Below, piece by piece: positions 56,094-64,000 of a stretch of 64,000 bases of DNA. The stretch's first letter is position 1, and every line of letters starts with the position of its first letter. The DNA is from an uncultured Succiniclasticum sp. GTDB lineage: Bacteria; Bacillota; Negativicutes; Acidaminococcales; Acidaminococcaceae. The position numbers and the translations under genes are program-made. The stretch is from positions 186,001-250,000 of the forward strand of contig UQUU01000002.1 in the NCBI GenBank assembly GCA_900544275.1, written 5' to 3'. A model generated the notes under the pieces. The model had not been told where the DNA came from and searched no databases. It saw nothing but the letters and a program-made list of their open reading frames with translations.

Positions 56094-57086
56094 ATGACTT
56101 ATTATGATTTTGTAAAAGAATATATGAACGTAGATGAATGTAAAAACAATAGAAAATATTCAAGTGCCGGGCATACATTTTGTTGGAGCAAAAATAATTC
56201 AACTCATGCAGAAGGGCTTTATTGGTTTTATGAAGGAGATGGCTTCATTATTGATGTCCACGATTTTTATATCAGAGAAGAAGTTATTCAAAATAGTACT
56301 TATAGTATGTCAGACTATGTTTCAATCTATTCAAGCTACATCGTCAGTGCAAACGGAGAAAAATTTAATCCATATCAAATACTTACTGCAAACTCATTAT
56401 GCACTCTAGATTTTGACAATATAAAAGATGACTTTCTTTTTTTATTACACGAAAACTGTTACTATCTTGCTGTTTCTATTGGATTTAAAAGAGAACTTCT
56501 AGACAAGCACTTATCATCCATTAATATTGATCCAGAATCATTTTATAGGGCTTTACTTCAAACAAATCAAATAATACTTACAAAGTCTTTAGAAAAAGTG
56601 GCTATGGAAATTTTAAATTGTAAGATGGAAGCTCCTGCCGCTGATTTTTTCTTAAAAGCCAAAGCAAATGAATGGATAAGTATAGTAATAGATACCTACT
56701 TAAATAGAAAAAAATATAAAATTGAAATTGATGATGATAAAGCACTTGAAGATGTAGCAAGATTCTTAGACGATCATTTCGCCATGAATGTAAATCAGGA
56801 AACCCTTGAAAAAATTTCTAAGATGAGCGGGACTAAATTAAAAAACTTGTTCAAAGAAAAATATGGTCAAGGCATTACAGAATACACCCAAAGAAAAAGA
56901 ATGAATATGGCTGAGACTCTTCTCTTAAATACCAAACTTCCTATAAAGGAAATAGCTGAATCTGTCGGATACACATCTCATAGCAAATTTTCCATTTATT
57001 ACAAAAGATATAAGGGAAAACTTCCTAGTGAAGTCCGTAATCTAGCTTGCGAACATCTCAATTTAAAATGCGATTGCTGTAATTAA
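56094..57086 (+). CDS. AraC family transcriptional regulator (YbtA-like context)
   Basis: 330 residues. The N-terminal half (1-220) is a ligand-sensing domain, and the C-terminal double helix-turn-helix is clear: LEKISKMSGTKLKNLFKEKYGQGITEYTQRKRMNMAETLLLN, then IKEIAESVGYTSHSKFSIYYKRYKGKLPSEVR. The tail ends in three cysteines (CDCCN). It likely activates the divergent ABC operon in response to the metallophore. Confidence 0.9.
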   Translation: MTYYDFVKEYMNVDECKNNRKYSSAGHTFCWSKNNSTHAEGLYWFYEGDGFIIDVHDFYIREEVIQNSTYSMSDYVSIYSSYIVSANGEKFNPYQILTANSLCTLDFDNIKDDFLFLLHENCYYLAVSIGFKRELLDKHLSSINIDPESFYRALLQTNQIILTKSLEKVAMEILNCKMEAPAADFFLKAKANEWISIVIDTYLNRKKYKIEIDDDKALEDVARFLDDHFAMNVNQETLEKISKMSGTKLKNLFKEKYGQGITEYTQRKRMNMAETLLLNTKLPIKEIAESVGYTSHSKFSIYYKRYKGKLPSEVRNLACEHLNLKCDCCN

Positions 57087-57205
57087 GATAAATTTTTTTA
57101 TACGCCTTTATCTTTTATGAGTTTATATATATTTGTATAGGTGTGTATAAATTTGATAAAAAAAATTAACAAAAAAATAAAGACAGTCCGAAGACTGACG
57201 ATATT

Positions 57206-57343
57206 TACCTCTCTGTTCCTTTGCTATGTTCTTTCTTATTTGACTTAGTTTTTTCATCTGTCTTAAAGATTTTTATTTGCCCTAATATGGACTTTTTATC
57301 CTTGTCTTGACTTTCTTTACTTATTCTTTTACTTTTAAGAGCT
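57206..57343 (-). pseudogene. Short charged C-terminal coding remnant
   Basis: About 45 open codons (KESQDKDKKSILGQIKIFKTDEKTKSN...HSKGTER-stop). The lysine-rich tail resembles ends of mobilisation relaxases, but the match is not specific. The stretch 57087-57575 holds no complete gene. Confidence 0.3.
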
Positions 57344-57575
57344 TAGAATATAAAAAGAAATATTATATTAAAACAATATTTCTCCGGTACTGGGACTGGG
57401 ACGGGGCTAAAAATTTGAAAACGTCCTATAATTAGGTGAATTTAGTGATATTAGAAAAAATAGAATATGGTATTTTGAATGGTTTGAGATATATCGGACG
57501 TTTGGAAAAGAAAGGGGGGAATAATATATAGTGTTTTTCAAAGAATTTGAAATAAATTGGGCTCAAACATGAAAA

Positions 57576-57605
57576 AAAGGCTTCTCGAATTTTCGAGAGG
57601 CCTTT
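57576..57605 (-). terminator. Replacement terminator after tRNA-Arg, supplied by island B
   Basis: AAGGC-TCTCGA / TCGAGA-GCCTT with TTTTTTT on the minus strand. It lies 8 bases past the tRNA 3' end and inside the island. Confidence 0.8.
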
Positions 57606-57612
57606 ATTATGC

Positions 57613-57687
57613 TGGTGCGCCTGAGAGGAATCGGACCTCCGCACCCGGTTCCGGAGACCGGTGCTCTATCCACTGAGCTACAGGCGC
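57613..57687 (-). tRNA. tRNA-Arg (anticodon CCG)
   Basis: A cloverleaf is read on the minus strand: acceptor GCGCCTG/CAGGCGC, D-stem GCTC/GAGC, anticodon stem CCGGT/ACCGG with loop CTCCGGA (anticodon CCG, codon CGG), T-stem GGAGG/CCTCT with one G-T pair, and encoded ACCA end. The T-loop reads TCCGATT, with C at the place usually occupied by pseudouridine 55. The 3' 44 bases are the insertion site of island B and remain intact. Confidence 0.93.
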
Positions 57688-57756
57688 AGTTATATGCGGC
57701 AAAGCCGCAAGAGAAGTACATAACACACATTCCAAGGTAATTATCGTACGGGAATT

Positions 57757-57785
57757 ATTATAACATAGTTTTCAGTCTCTAGCAA
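57757..57785 (-). promoter_or_regulatory. Promoter of tRNA-Arg
   Basis: On the minus strand TTGCTA (57780-57785) and TATAAT (57757-57762) are separated by 17 bases. A small GCGGC-AAA-GCCGC hairpin lies in the leader at 57696-57708. Confidence 0.75.
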
Positions 57786-57867
57786 ATAAAATCTTCGGGC
57801 ATTTACCATCGTAAAATGTAAAAGTAACTTCCCGTTCTCTGGGGATAAGTGGAACTTACTCTTTCAT

Positions 57868-57894
57868 AAAGCATTTACACACTGCCAAATTACA
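57868..57894 (+). repeat. 27-bp direct repeat, copy 1
   Basis: Identical with 60435-60461 (starts AAAGCATTTACACACTGCC). It lies in front of the CpXC gene fragment just as copy 2 lies in front of the intact CpXC gene. Confidence 0.85.
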
Positions 57895-57899
57895 ATTTC

Positions 57900-57977
57900 C
57901 TACAAGACACTATGTTGCTTCATTATGTACCGGATAAAAACGAATTCCTCGAAACGCACCGCATGATCAGGGAGTGA
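57900..57977 (+). pseudogene. Fragment of a duplicated CpXC-domain gene
   Basis: 25 codons read LQDTMLLHYVPDKNEFLETH, then RMIRE-stop. They align with residues 64 onward of the intact protein at 60501-61166 (LQDNILLHCVPDNNEFMETC). The first about 60 codons, with the zinc motifs, and the rest are missing. Together with the 27-bp repeat it marks an old partial duplication. Confidence 0.8.
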
Positions 57978-58203
57978 TACTACCTGCCCGGAAACAATAA
58001 GAGTTTTTTCACCGCATCACTTCTTCTAAAAAGGAATTGGAAATATAGTCAGGATTCCAATGAAGAACCCTGCTACACAAAATCCATGATGTACCCCTTT
58101 CTTAAAATAGCTTTCGCATTTAGAAAAGGACACCACCATGGATTTCACGCGTTTTTTATTTTTCGTTAATCCCGTGTTTTTCTTTGCCTGTATAATTTCA
58201 TTA

Positions 58204-60090
58204 TCAGAACGTATAGGTATAAGTTACTCTGATGTTACGAGGAAGAGAATAATATTCTGTCGACTTGGAATTTGCCCAGTTTCCTACAATATCTTTACGA
58301 TTAAACAAATTTTCACAGGCAAAATCAAAACGACTGTTTTTATCTACCTGATAACCTGCGGTCAGATTCACAGGCGCTTTATTAGGCCAGCCTCCTGCTC
58401 TATCTGCCGTTATACTTCCATTAAGTGCCGCATTAAATGCTCTATTATAATATTTTATTCCTGCAGAATATTGATTTCTTGCATAGCGTCTTGCCCAAAC
58501 GCCTTTTACCTGGGATTTAGGATTGGAAAAGTCTGCGCCTACGGAATATGCCAGATGGGTTCCCATTTGCTTGTCATAGCTTACTTCCAGCCCTTTATTT
58601 TCGAAAGCGGCATTGATAGGATGAAGTTTGCCTTCTGCATCTGAAATATAATCCCAGGCTTTGTTCATATCTATATAATATAACGCAGCTTTAAAAGCAC
58701 TGGTATCCGTTATATGCTTGTAGCCTAATTCGTAGGACCAGCCTTCTTCCGGCTGTAAAAAGGGATTCCCTTCAAAAACATCACCGCCACTGCCATATAA
58801 GGAAGTAAAGTTCGGCATTTTAAAAGCCTTATTCGCATTCAAATATAAACTGCTGGTATCGTTTATTTTTTTCAATAAAGAAAATTCAGGCGTAAAATCG
58901 CTGTAGTTATTGACAGAACGGAATAGCTGTTCCCTTGCGCCAATCGCAAGAGTCAAATCCGATCCAAGATTTTTTGCTACCTGCATAAATAGAGCATAGG
59001 TTTTTAAATCCTCATCTATAGGATTGTGAACCGGTTTACCACTTTTATAGGCAATATCATTAAAATATTTCTGCTGTTCAATTGTTGTTCCTACAACAAT
59101 ATCCGCAAATTTTGAATTCAGTGTCTTTTGCAAATCAAATCCATAGGTTTTAAATTTAATGTTTTCTCTTTTATATGGCTTAAATATTCCTTTCTTCGGT
59201 TTTAGTGTATCAGTAAAACGATCGCTCACGTTATAATAAACGGTCCCTTTCCAACCAGCATCATCATATCTTAACCGGGCAAAATCCTCTTTCCACTTAT
59301 AATGAGAATTCTCTTTTAAGTTGCTCCATGTGTCTGTATCATACTGATCAAAATGGTAATCGTTAACTGTATGCTGATGAGAAAGAGTCCATGCATCATT
59401 AAACTTATACTTCCAGAGAATAGAAGATTTGTCGCCATCATTCATAACCCTGCCATTGGAGGCCAGGCCTTTCAGCGGTTCCCCCTGTTCAAAATTGGCA
59501 ACGATACCCAGTTTCCCCAAACCCAGGGAAAGGCCTTCCCGCGTTTTTCCATATTCCCCTTTACTTAAGGAGATACTGCTTCGCATATTCTTTTTAGTAA
59601 TAATATTAACCACACCGCCAGCAGCCTCGCTCCCATATAATACAGACGAAGCCCCTTTGACAATTTCTATACGCTCTACAGCTTCTACAGGCAACGTATT
59701 TAGATAATATACGTTGTTAGTCGCCATAGGGGCCCCGTCAATCATCACGAGGGTTCCTTTAACATTGCCACGAATAAGGGCTTTTCCGCTCATTCCACCC
59801 CATGCCTGACCGTTAGGGCCAAAGCCGTACTCGGTGATTCCGACTACAAATTTTAAAGCTTCGTGGACCTGCGTTGCGCCGCTTTCCATAATTTCCTTTT
59901 GCGATAATACACGCACGCTTGCGGGGGTTTCCAAATCTGTTTTTTCCACACGCTGTGCTGTAACCACGATTTGATCCAACGTAAAATTCTGCAGTTCATC
60001 TGCCTCTGCTGCTTGTACAGCGTGCCCTTGCAGTGTTCCCAACAGCAGTGCTGTGAGCAAAACCCCTTTAGAAACGCATCTTTGTTTCAT
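58204..60090 (-). CDS. TonB-dependent outer-membrane receptor
   Basis: 628 residues. A signal peptide (cleavage near VQA-AE) is followed by a TonB-box-like LDQIVVTAQRVEK and a plug domain (about 50-165: VRVLSQKEIMESGATQVHEALKFVVGI, ALIRGNVKGTLVMIDGAPM, VERIEIVKGASSVLYGSEAAGGVVNIITKK). A 22-strand barrel follows, ending in YTYTF with terminal Phe. It imports a siderophore, heme or cobalamin using TonB/ExbBD. Its presence shows a diderm envelope. The substrate is not evident. Confidence 0.95.
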   Translation of the reverse strand: MKQRCVSKGVLLTALLLGTLQGHAVQAAEADELQNFTLDQIVVTAQRVEKTDLETPASVRVLSQKEIMESGATQVHEALKFVVGITEYGFGPNGQAWGGMSGKALIRGNVKGTLVMIDGAPMATNNVYYLNTLPVEAVERIEIVKGASSVLYGSEAAGGVVNIITKKNMRSSISLSKGEYGKTREGLSLGLGKLGIVANFEQGEPLKGLASNGRVMNDGDKSSILWKYKFNDAWTLSHQHTVNDYHFDQYDTDTWSNLKENSHYKWKEDFARLRYDDAGWKGTVYYNVSDRFTDTLKPKKGIFKPYKRENIKFKTYGFDLQKTLNSKFADIVVGTTIEQQKYFNDIAYKSGKPVHNPIDEDLKTYALFMQVAKNLGSDLTLAIGAREQLFRSVNNYSDFTPEFSLLKKINDTSSLYLNANKAFKMPNFTSLYGSGGDVFEGNPFLQPEEGWSYELGYKHITDTSAFKAALYYIDMNKAWDYISDAEGKLHPINAAFENKGLEVSYDKQMGTHLAYSVGADFSNPKSQVKGVWARRYARNQYSAGIKYYNRAFNAALNGSITADRAGGWPNKAPVNLTAGYQVDKNSRFDFACENLFNRKDIVGNWANSKSTEYYSLPRNIRVTYTYTF

Positions 60091-60500
60091 GGTACAATAC
60101 TCCTTTTCTTGTAATGACAGGTAAAAAAATACATAAAAAATTTGTAAGCGGGTACCAGAAAAGTTGTTTGACTATGTAAACTCGCTTACCTTTCAATAGA
60201 TAATTTTATTATATATTATAAACTTTATAATATATAATACTAATATTTTACTTATGCCATTATATCCTAATTTTATTTTTCCGTAAAGACCTTTTATACA
60301 ACCCTTTTCTCTGAGTTCCCAGATCGTGAACAGATTTTGTAATGTAAAACCCCTGGCAGCTACGATCGTCACCTTGCCTCTGTCCCAGGGCATCAGGATT
60401 TTATGTTTGCAATTTCTCCCAGCAGAATCACGCCAAAGCATTTACACACTGCCAAATTACAGGTAGAATAGAATGTAATAAGGAAAACAGGAGGCCTGCT
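60091..60500. promoter_or_regulatory. Upstream region of the TonB receptor with two inverted repeats
   Basis: A 7-bp inverted repeat GTAAGCG/CGCTTAC at 60144-60189 may form a leader stem-loop. At 60208-60238 a perfect 14-bp palindrome (ATTATATATTATAA, 3-base spacer) looks like an operator. The leftward frame below 60420 (PWDRGKVTIVAARGFTLQNLF...) is protein-like but has no recognised family. No complete gene is seen. Confidence 0.6.
60435..60461 (+). repeat. 27-bp direct repeat, copy 2
   Basis: Exact copy of 57868-57894, 40 bases upstream of the intact CpXC gene. The two copies bracket the TonB receptor. Confidence 0.85.
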
Positions 60501-61166
60501 ATGCCACTGCAATATAGCCAAAATATCACCTGCCCTCATTGCGGACAGGTGTACGAGGTTCAAATTCATCATTTGATTGATACCAATAACCATCCTGAAT
60601 GGAGAGAATCCGTCCGTAGCAAAGAGTTTTTTAAAGGACGTTGCCCCTTCTGCCAAAAAGCGGTTTCTTTGGATTACAGCTTTATGTATCTGCAAGACAA
60701 TATACTTTTGCACTGTGTGCCGGACAACAATGAATTTATGGAAACCTGCCGCACGATTGATGACGATGCAAGTTGGCCGGAAGTATTACAAGGCCTCTCT
60801 CACCGTGTTACACATTCTAAAGAAGAATTATTTGAGAAATTAGCTATTTTTGATGCCGGCTTAGACGATCGGATCATCGAACTGCTAAAAGTCGTAACAG
60901 CCGCCAGCCTGGAAAAACAACAACCCGGTTTCCACTGTACAGAAATCTATTTTGCCACCGACATCAACACGTCGCAGCCGGTTCATCTGCTGCAATTTAA
61001 TGATATAAAAAATCAGAAAAGCGCCACCTTGCGATTTGACGAAAATCTCATTGCTTTATATAACAGCCTGGCAGATGAATATGGCCCGGCGATTGAAGCG
61101 AAGCACGCAAAAGATGTGGTGATTAACAAGGATTGGGCAAAAGAATTTTTACATAGAAAAATCTAA
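60501..61166 (+). CDS. CpXC domain protein
   Basis: 221 residues. The N-terminal CpXC zinc-binding domain is typical: ITCPHCGQVYEVQIHHLIDTNNHPEW, GRCPFCQKAVSLDY, LLHCVPDN. The C-terminal half is helical, acidic and of unknown role. The AGGAGG site is strong. Function of the family is not known. Confidence 0.85.
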   Translation: MPLQYSQNITCPHCGQVYEVQIHHLIDTNNHPEWRESVRSKEFFKGRCPFCQKAVSLDYSFMYLQDNILLHCVPDNNEFMETCRTIDDDASWPEVLQGLSHRVTHSKEELFEKLAIFDAGLDDRIIELLKVVTAASLEKQQPGFHCTEIYFATDINTSQPVHLLQFNDIKNQKSATLRFDENLIALYNSLADEYGPAIEAKHAKDVVINKDWAKEFLHRKI

Positions 61167-61312
61167 ATAATTCAAAAGCAAGTATATCTATTCACCATAC
61201 AAATTTATGGGTTTATAACCTGAAATCCTGCTAATCTATAATCCAATGTTTATGCCATGCTAAGAATAGTAAGCTAGAATTTTTTATCATGCTGGAGAAA
61301 GTGAGGAAGAAA

Positions 61313-61867
61313 ATGAGTCAGAAAGAGATTAACGAATTCATGAAAAATAGCCGTATCGATCAGCCTGCTACACCAGAGGAATTTAAGGCGGCAGTGAAAG
61401 ATGCCTATAAGGATCGCACTCGTCAGGTATATTTTATTTGGAAAAAGTTAAAGGAATTATATCCTGATGTAGACGCTAACCGTGTAATTAGAGAAGGAAG
61501 TTGGGATTTTGGTTATTATCAGGGACAAAAAATCGCCAAAAAATACGGGGCTGAAAATATTGGTCCCAAAGAAGCATTATTAGGCCAGACTTCTCGTAGC
61601 GGCTTGCTGGTTTTTGAGCAAGAGATTCAACAATTGGAGAAAAATAAGGCAGTAAAAATCTTTAATGCCTGCCCCCATTGTGAAGCGTTGAAAGAGCTGG
61701 GGCTTTCACCGGAAGAAATAAAAATGTTTTGCCGTGATATGCTCGGTCACTGTGATTATGCAATTTGTTCAGCCTTTCCCAACGTTGAAATTGATTTTCC
61801 TACCACCATTGCTGACGGAGAAGGAAAAGGATGCGCCATGACCATCACACAAAAAAGAAAAGAATAA
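61313..61867 (+). CDS. L-2-amino-thiazoline-4-carboxylate hydrolase family protein
   Basis: 184 residues from the ATG at 61313 (GTGAGGAAG site); an ATG eight codons earlier lacks one. The family pattern is visible: WDFGYYQGQKIAKKYG, then FNACPHCEALKELGLSPEEIKMFCRDMLGHCDYAICSAFP. True ATC hydrolases make cysteine from thiazoline precursors, but most relatives are uncharacterised. The cysteine-rich core may bind metal. It precedes nhaC by 73 bases, possibly one unit. Confidence 0.75.
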   Translation: MSQKEINEFMKNSRIDQPATPEEFKAAVKDAYKDRTRQVYFIWKKLKELYPDVDANRVIREGSWDFGYYQGQKIAKKYGAENIGPKEALLGQTSRSGLLVFEQEIQQLEKNKAVKIFNACPHCEALKELGLSPEEIKMFCRDMLGHCDYAICSAFPNVEIDFPTTIADGEGKGCAMTITQKRKE

Positions 61868-61940
61868 GTGTTTCATCTTGAAATTCACAATCTTAGTTTA
61901 TCAGGCAGAAATGAAAGATATTTAAAGGAGTTGTTCTATT

Positions 61941-63365
61941 ATGATTAGAAAACCGACCTTTGGAGAAGCAATGCTTCCCTTGGTCCTCATGATTATTCTT
62001 TTGGGACTCGCAGCTAAATTCCGACTGCCAATTCAAGCGATGTTGTTGTTTGCCGCAGCCATCGCTGCACTAGTCGCTCGTCGTCTTGGCTATGTCTGGG
62101 AAGATATGATTAATGGCATTACCGATAAAATCAAAAGTAGTCTGCCATCTCTTTTTGTTATGGTTTGTGTGGGCGGTATGATTGCCAGTTGGATGGTCTC
62201 CGGCACCATTCCCATGATGATTTATTACGGTATCAAGATTATTGACCCGCAGTTTTTATTCGTCACCGCATTTTTTGTCTGCGCTATCATTTCCACCTTT
62301 ACAGGTACTTCTTTCGGCTCTGCCGGTACTGCAGGTGTCGCAATCATGGGTATCGCCATAGCACTAGGCCTACCGTTACCCATTGCTGCCGGAGCCGTAT
62401 TATCCGGAGCCGTGTTTGGCGATAAACTTTCCCCTTTCTCCGACACCACAATTTTAGCGCCAATCGCAGCCGGAAGCGAGCTATACGATCATATTCGCCA
62501 TATGCTGTATACTACTGGTGCTGCCAGTATTCTTTGCATCATTGTATACACAGCAGTTGGTATGACAATGGATGTTAAGAGCATGACTAATCCTGAAACG
62601 GTAAAGGCCGTATTAACCAATCTGGAGCAACTGTATCGCTTCAATCTGATATTATTTCTCCCCCCACTTTTAGTATTTTGGGGCGCTTATACCAAAAAAC
62701 CGACCATTCCCATGCTTTTATTCGCCTCATTATTAGCGCTTATTATGGGTATTTTTTTCCAGGATTTCTCTGTTAAAACTGCGTTAGATGCTTTTGTAAA
62801 AGGTTTCAATGTAAATCTGCTCCCAACAGCCCAGCATGTCAAAAGCCTAAAGGTAATTAACACGTTGTTAAATCGCGGTGGTCTTATGGGGATGATGTCC
62901 ACAGTACTCTTGGTATTCTGCGCTTTCGCTTTTGCAGGAATTTTCAGCAAAACCGGGTGCATCGAAGTCATACTGGAACGAGTAAAACGTTCTATCACCT
63001 CAGTAGGGCAGCTAATCACTTCTACAGTCGTATCTACTCTTTTCATGAGCCTTGTTACCGGCAGTTCCTACCTGGCCATCCTCATACCCGGAGAAATGTT
63101 TCAGGACTTGTATAAAAAATTTGGGCTTGCAGCTCGCAATCTTTCCCGTACTTTAGAAGATGCCGGTACCTGCGCAGTTCCTCTCGTTCCCTGGTCTATT
63201 GCCGGAACCTATATGGCAGCAACGTTAGGCGTGCCTACGGTCGAATACCTGCCTTGGACCACCTTATGTTACGGCAGTATGATTTTTGCTATCATCTACG
63301 GATATACCGGCTTTGGTATTATGACGTTAGACGAAGAAGAGAAAATGAACAGTGAAAAAGAATAG
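61941..63365 (+). CDS. nhaC: Na+/H+ antiporter, NhaC family
   Basis: 474 residues, about 12 helices. NhaC traits are FTGTSFGSAGTAGVA, VFGDKLSPFSDTTILAPIAAG and the late DAGTCAVPLVPWSIAGTYMAATLGV. It exchanges Na+ or amino-acid-linked substrates with H+; some relatives are malate/lactate antiporters. An AAAGGAG site precedes the ATG. Followed by a clean terminator. Confidence 0.93.
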   Translation: MIRKPTFGEAMLPLVLMIILLGLAAKFRLPIQAMLLFAAAIAALVARRLGYVWEDMINGITDKIKSSLPSLFVMVCVGGMIASWMVSGTIPMMIYYGIKIIDPQFLFVTAFFVCAIISTFTGTSFGSAGTAGVAIMGIAIALGLPLPIAAGAVLSGAVFGDKLSPFSDTTILAPIAAGSELYDHIRHMLYTTGAASILCIIVYTAVGMTMDVKSMTNPETVKAVLTNLEQLYRFNLILFLPPLLVFWGAYTKKPTIPMLLFASLLALIMGIFFQDFSVKTALDAFVKGFNVNLLPTAQHVKSLKVINTLLNRGGLMGMMSTVLLVFCAFAFAGIFSKTGCIEVILERVKRSITSVGQLITSTVVSTLFMSLVTGSSYLAILIPGEMFQDLYKKFGLAARNLSRTLEDAGTCAVPLVPWSIAGTYMAATLGVPTVEYLPWTTLCYGSMIFAIIYGYTGFGIMTLDEEEKMNSEKE

Positions 63366-63408
63366 ACTTCTTACAACATCCACTTGCAACTCTTTGCTTT
63401 TACACCAA

Positions 63409-63443
63409 AACACCCACGGGCTTGAATGCCTGTGGGTGTTTTT
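63409..63443 (+). terminator. Terminator of nhaC
   Basis: AACACCCACGGG / CCTGTGGGTGTT stem with one mismatch, followed by TTTTTAT, 44 bases after the stop codon. Confidence 0.9.
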
Positions 63444-63485
63444 ATAGAAACGGCGCTGTGTCTTAAATATCACCAAACCAGCACT

Positions 63486-64000
63486 TCATGTGCCCACATT
63501 AGTCCGCAACTGAATCGCTTCGGCAATATGGTCGGGCAATATTACCTCACTCCCGGCTAAATCCGCAATGGTACGGGCAACTTTAAGCAAGCGGTCATAA
63601 CTGCGGGCGCTGAGTCCTAATTTACAAAAGGCGGCCTCCAACAAGGCATTGCCTGCTTCATTCAGCCTGCAATGCTTTACTACCTGACGGTGGTTCATCG
63701 CCGCATTGCAGTAATTCCCGCTACCCTCTAAACGTTCTAACTGAAGCATACGGGCTGCACAAACCCGCTGCCGGATTTGCGCCGAAGTTTCTTCCTTACA
63801 GCTCGCGCTCAGGGCTTTGTATTCCACCCGCGGCACATAAACCTGCAAATCGATCCGATCCAGCAAAGGACCGGATATCTTCCGCTGATAACGGGCAATT
63901 TCAAAAGAACGGCAGGTACATTGTTTCACCGAATCCCCTAAATAACCGCAGGGGCACGGGTTCTGTGCACAGGCCAGCAAAAAAGCAGACGGAAATCGAT
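63486..64000 (-). CDS. ComM/YifB family Mg-chelatase-like AAA ATPase, N-terminal part outside window
   Basis: 171 residues open from the right edge. The segment PSAFLLACAQNPCPCG is typical of YifB/ComM after the Walker B region; GPLLDRIDLQVYVP follows, then the C-terminal helical domain (GLSARSYDRLLKVARTIADLAGSEVI, HIAEAIQLR). ComM is a hexameric helicase that promotes branch migration in natural transformation. The cysteine cluster CPCGYLGD...CTCRS is also seen. The 5' end lies beyond 64000. Confidence 0.93.
   Translation of the reverse strand, partial: RFPSAFLLACAQNPCPCGYLGDSVKQCTCRSFEIARYQRKISGPLLDRIDLQVYVPRVEYKALSASCKEETSAQIRQRVCAARMLQLERLEGSGNYCNAAMNHRQVVKHCRLNEAGNALLEAAFCKLGLSARSYDRLLKVARTIADLAGSEVILPDHIAEAIQLRTNVGT

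Larger units (their letters stand above)
48536..57656. mobile_element. Island B: AT-rich genomic island inserted at tRNA-Arg(CCG)
   Basis: Bounded by exact 44-bp att copies, about 9.1 kb, visibly AT-richer than the flanks. It carries an iron-type ABC pair with AraC regulator, a methyltransferase, a hydrolase, a membrane protein, a resolvase remnant and other fragments. No complete integrase remains. The 11-mer ATTGGGCTCAA occurs at 48715, 48727 and 57556 near both ends. A replacement terminator follows the rebuilt tRNA at 57576-57605. Confidence 0.88.

Noticed and set aside
58204..60090. TonB receptor as part of island B
   Set aside because: It lies outside the att copies, beyond the intact tRNA and its promoter.
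60193..60441. Leftward open frame of about 82 codons upstream of the TonB receptor
   Set aside because: The second half is low-complexity AT sequence covering the palindrome, and there is no ribosome site or recognisable family.

Overview
The window looks like a chromosomal segment of a diderm Firmicute (Negativicutes, Veillonellales; a Megasphaera/Dialister-type anaerobe is my best guess, not proven). It combines Gram-positive-type genes (SepF, PerR-like Fur, UPF0210 and its ACT partner) with an outer-membrane TonB-dependent receptor. It also carries many transporters, M20 amidohydrolases, hybrid-cluster protein and a nitrogenase-like operon, which fits a strict anaerobe. The host DNA has moderate GC, while 48.6-57.6 kb is visibly AT-rich.

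Layout. 0-9.5 kb: end of a macro-domain gene, a MATE exporter, several exported small proteins, and two paralogous membrane proteins with N-terminal zinc ribbons, one of them in an operon with a TMEM43-like protein. Decayed gene pieces lie between them. 9.8-12.6 kb: an MFS transporter and an M20 amidohydrolase. 13.0-19.2 kb: island A, a decayed element sitting at the 3' end of rlmD. It holds an hcp operon, a Crp/Fnr regulator with two matching operators, two broken iron-sulfur genes and a truncated large serine recombinase. 19.2-40.7 kb: mostly housekeeping genes (rlmD, perR-like, transaldolase, M20 peptidase, uraA, sepF, typA, MBL/beta-CASP hydrolase, recQ, nth, UPF0210/ACT, gph, PTS EIIA, dinD). 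41.5-47.1 kb: a tautomerase, a three-gene nitrogenase-like (NifH/NifD/NifK-type) operon and an aldehyde dehydrogenase. 48.5-57.7 kb: island B, AT-rich, inserted at the 3' end of tRNA-Arg(CCG), with a 44-bp exact duplication of the tRNA end. It carries an AraC regulator and a heterodimeric ABC pair of the YbtPQ/IrtAB type behind a Fur-box-like site, plus a methyltransferase, a hydrolase, a membrane protein and several gene fragments. 57.9-64 kb: a TonB receptor bracketed by 27-bp direct repeats, a CpXC protein and a broken partial copy of it, an ATC-hydrolase family protein, NhaC, and the end of a ComM/YifB gene.

How the genes fit together. Island A looks like a nitrosative/oxidative-stress module under one regulator. 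Island B plus the neighbouring TonB receptor looks like an iron or metallophore uptake zone. The nitrogenase-like operon has no nifB, nifE or nifN nearby and no visible FeMo-cofactor histidine ligand, so it is more likely a reductase of another substrate than a nitrogenase. It is the best candidate here for an undescribed activity.
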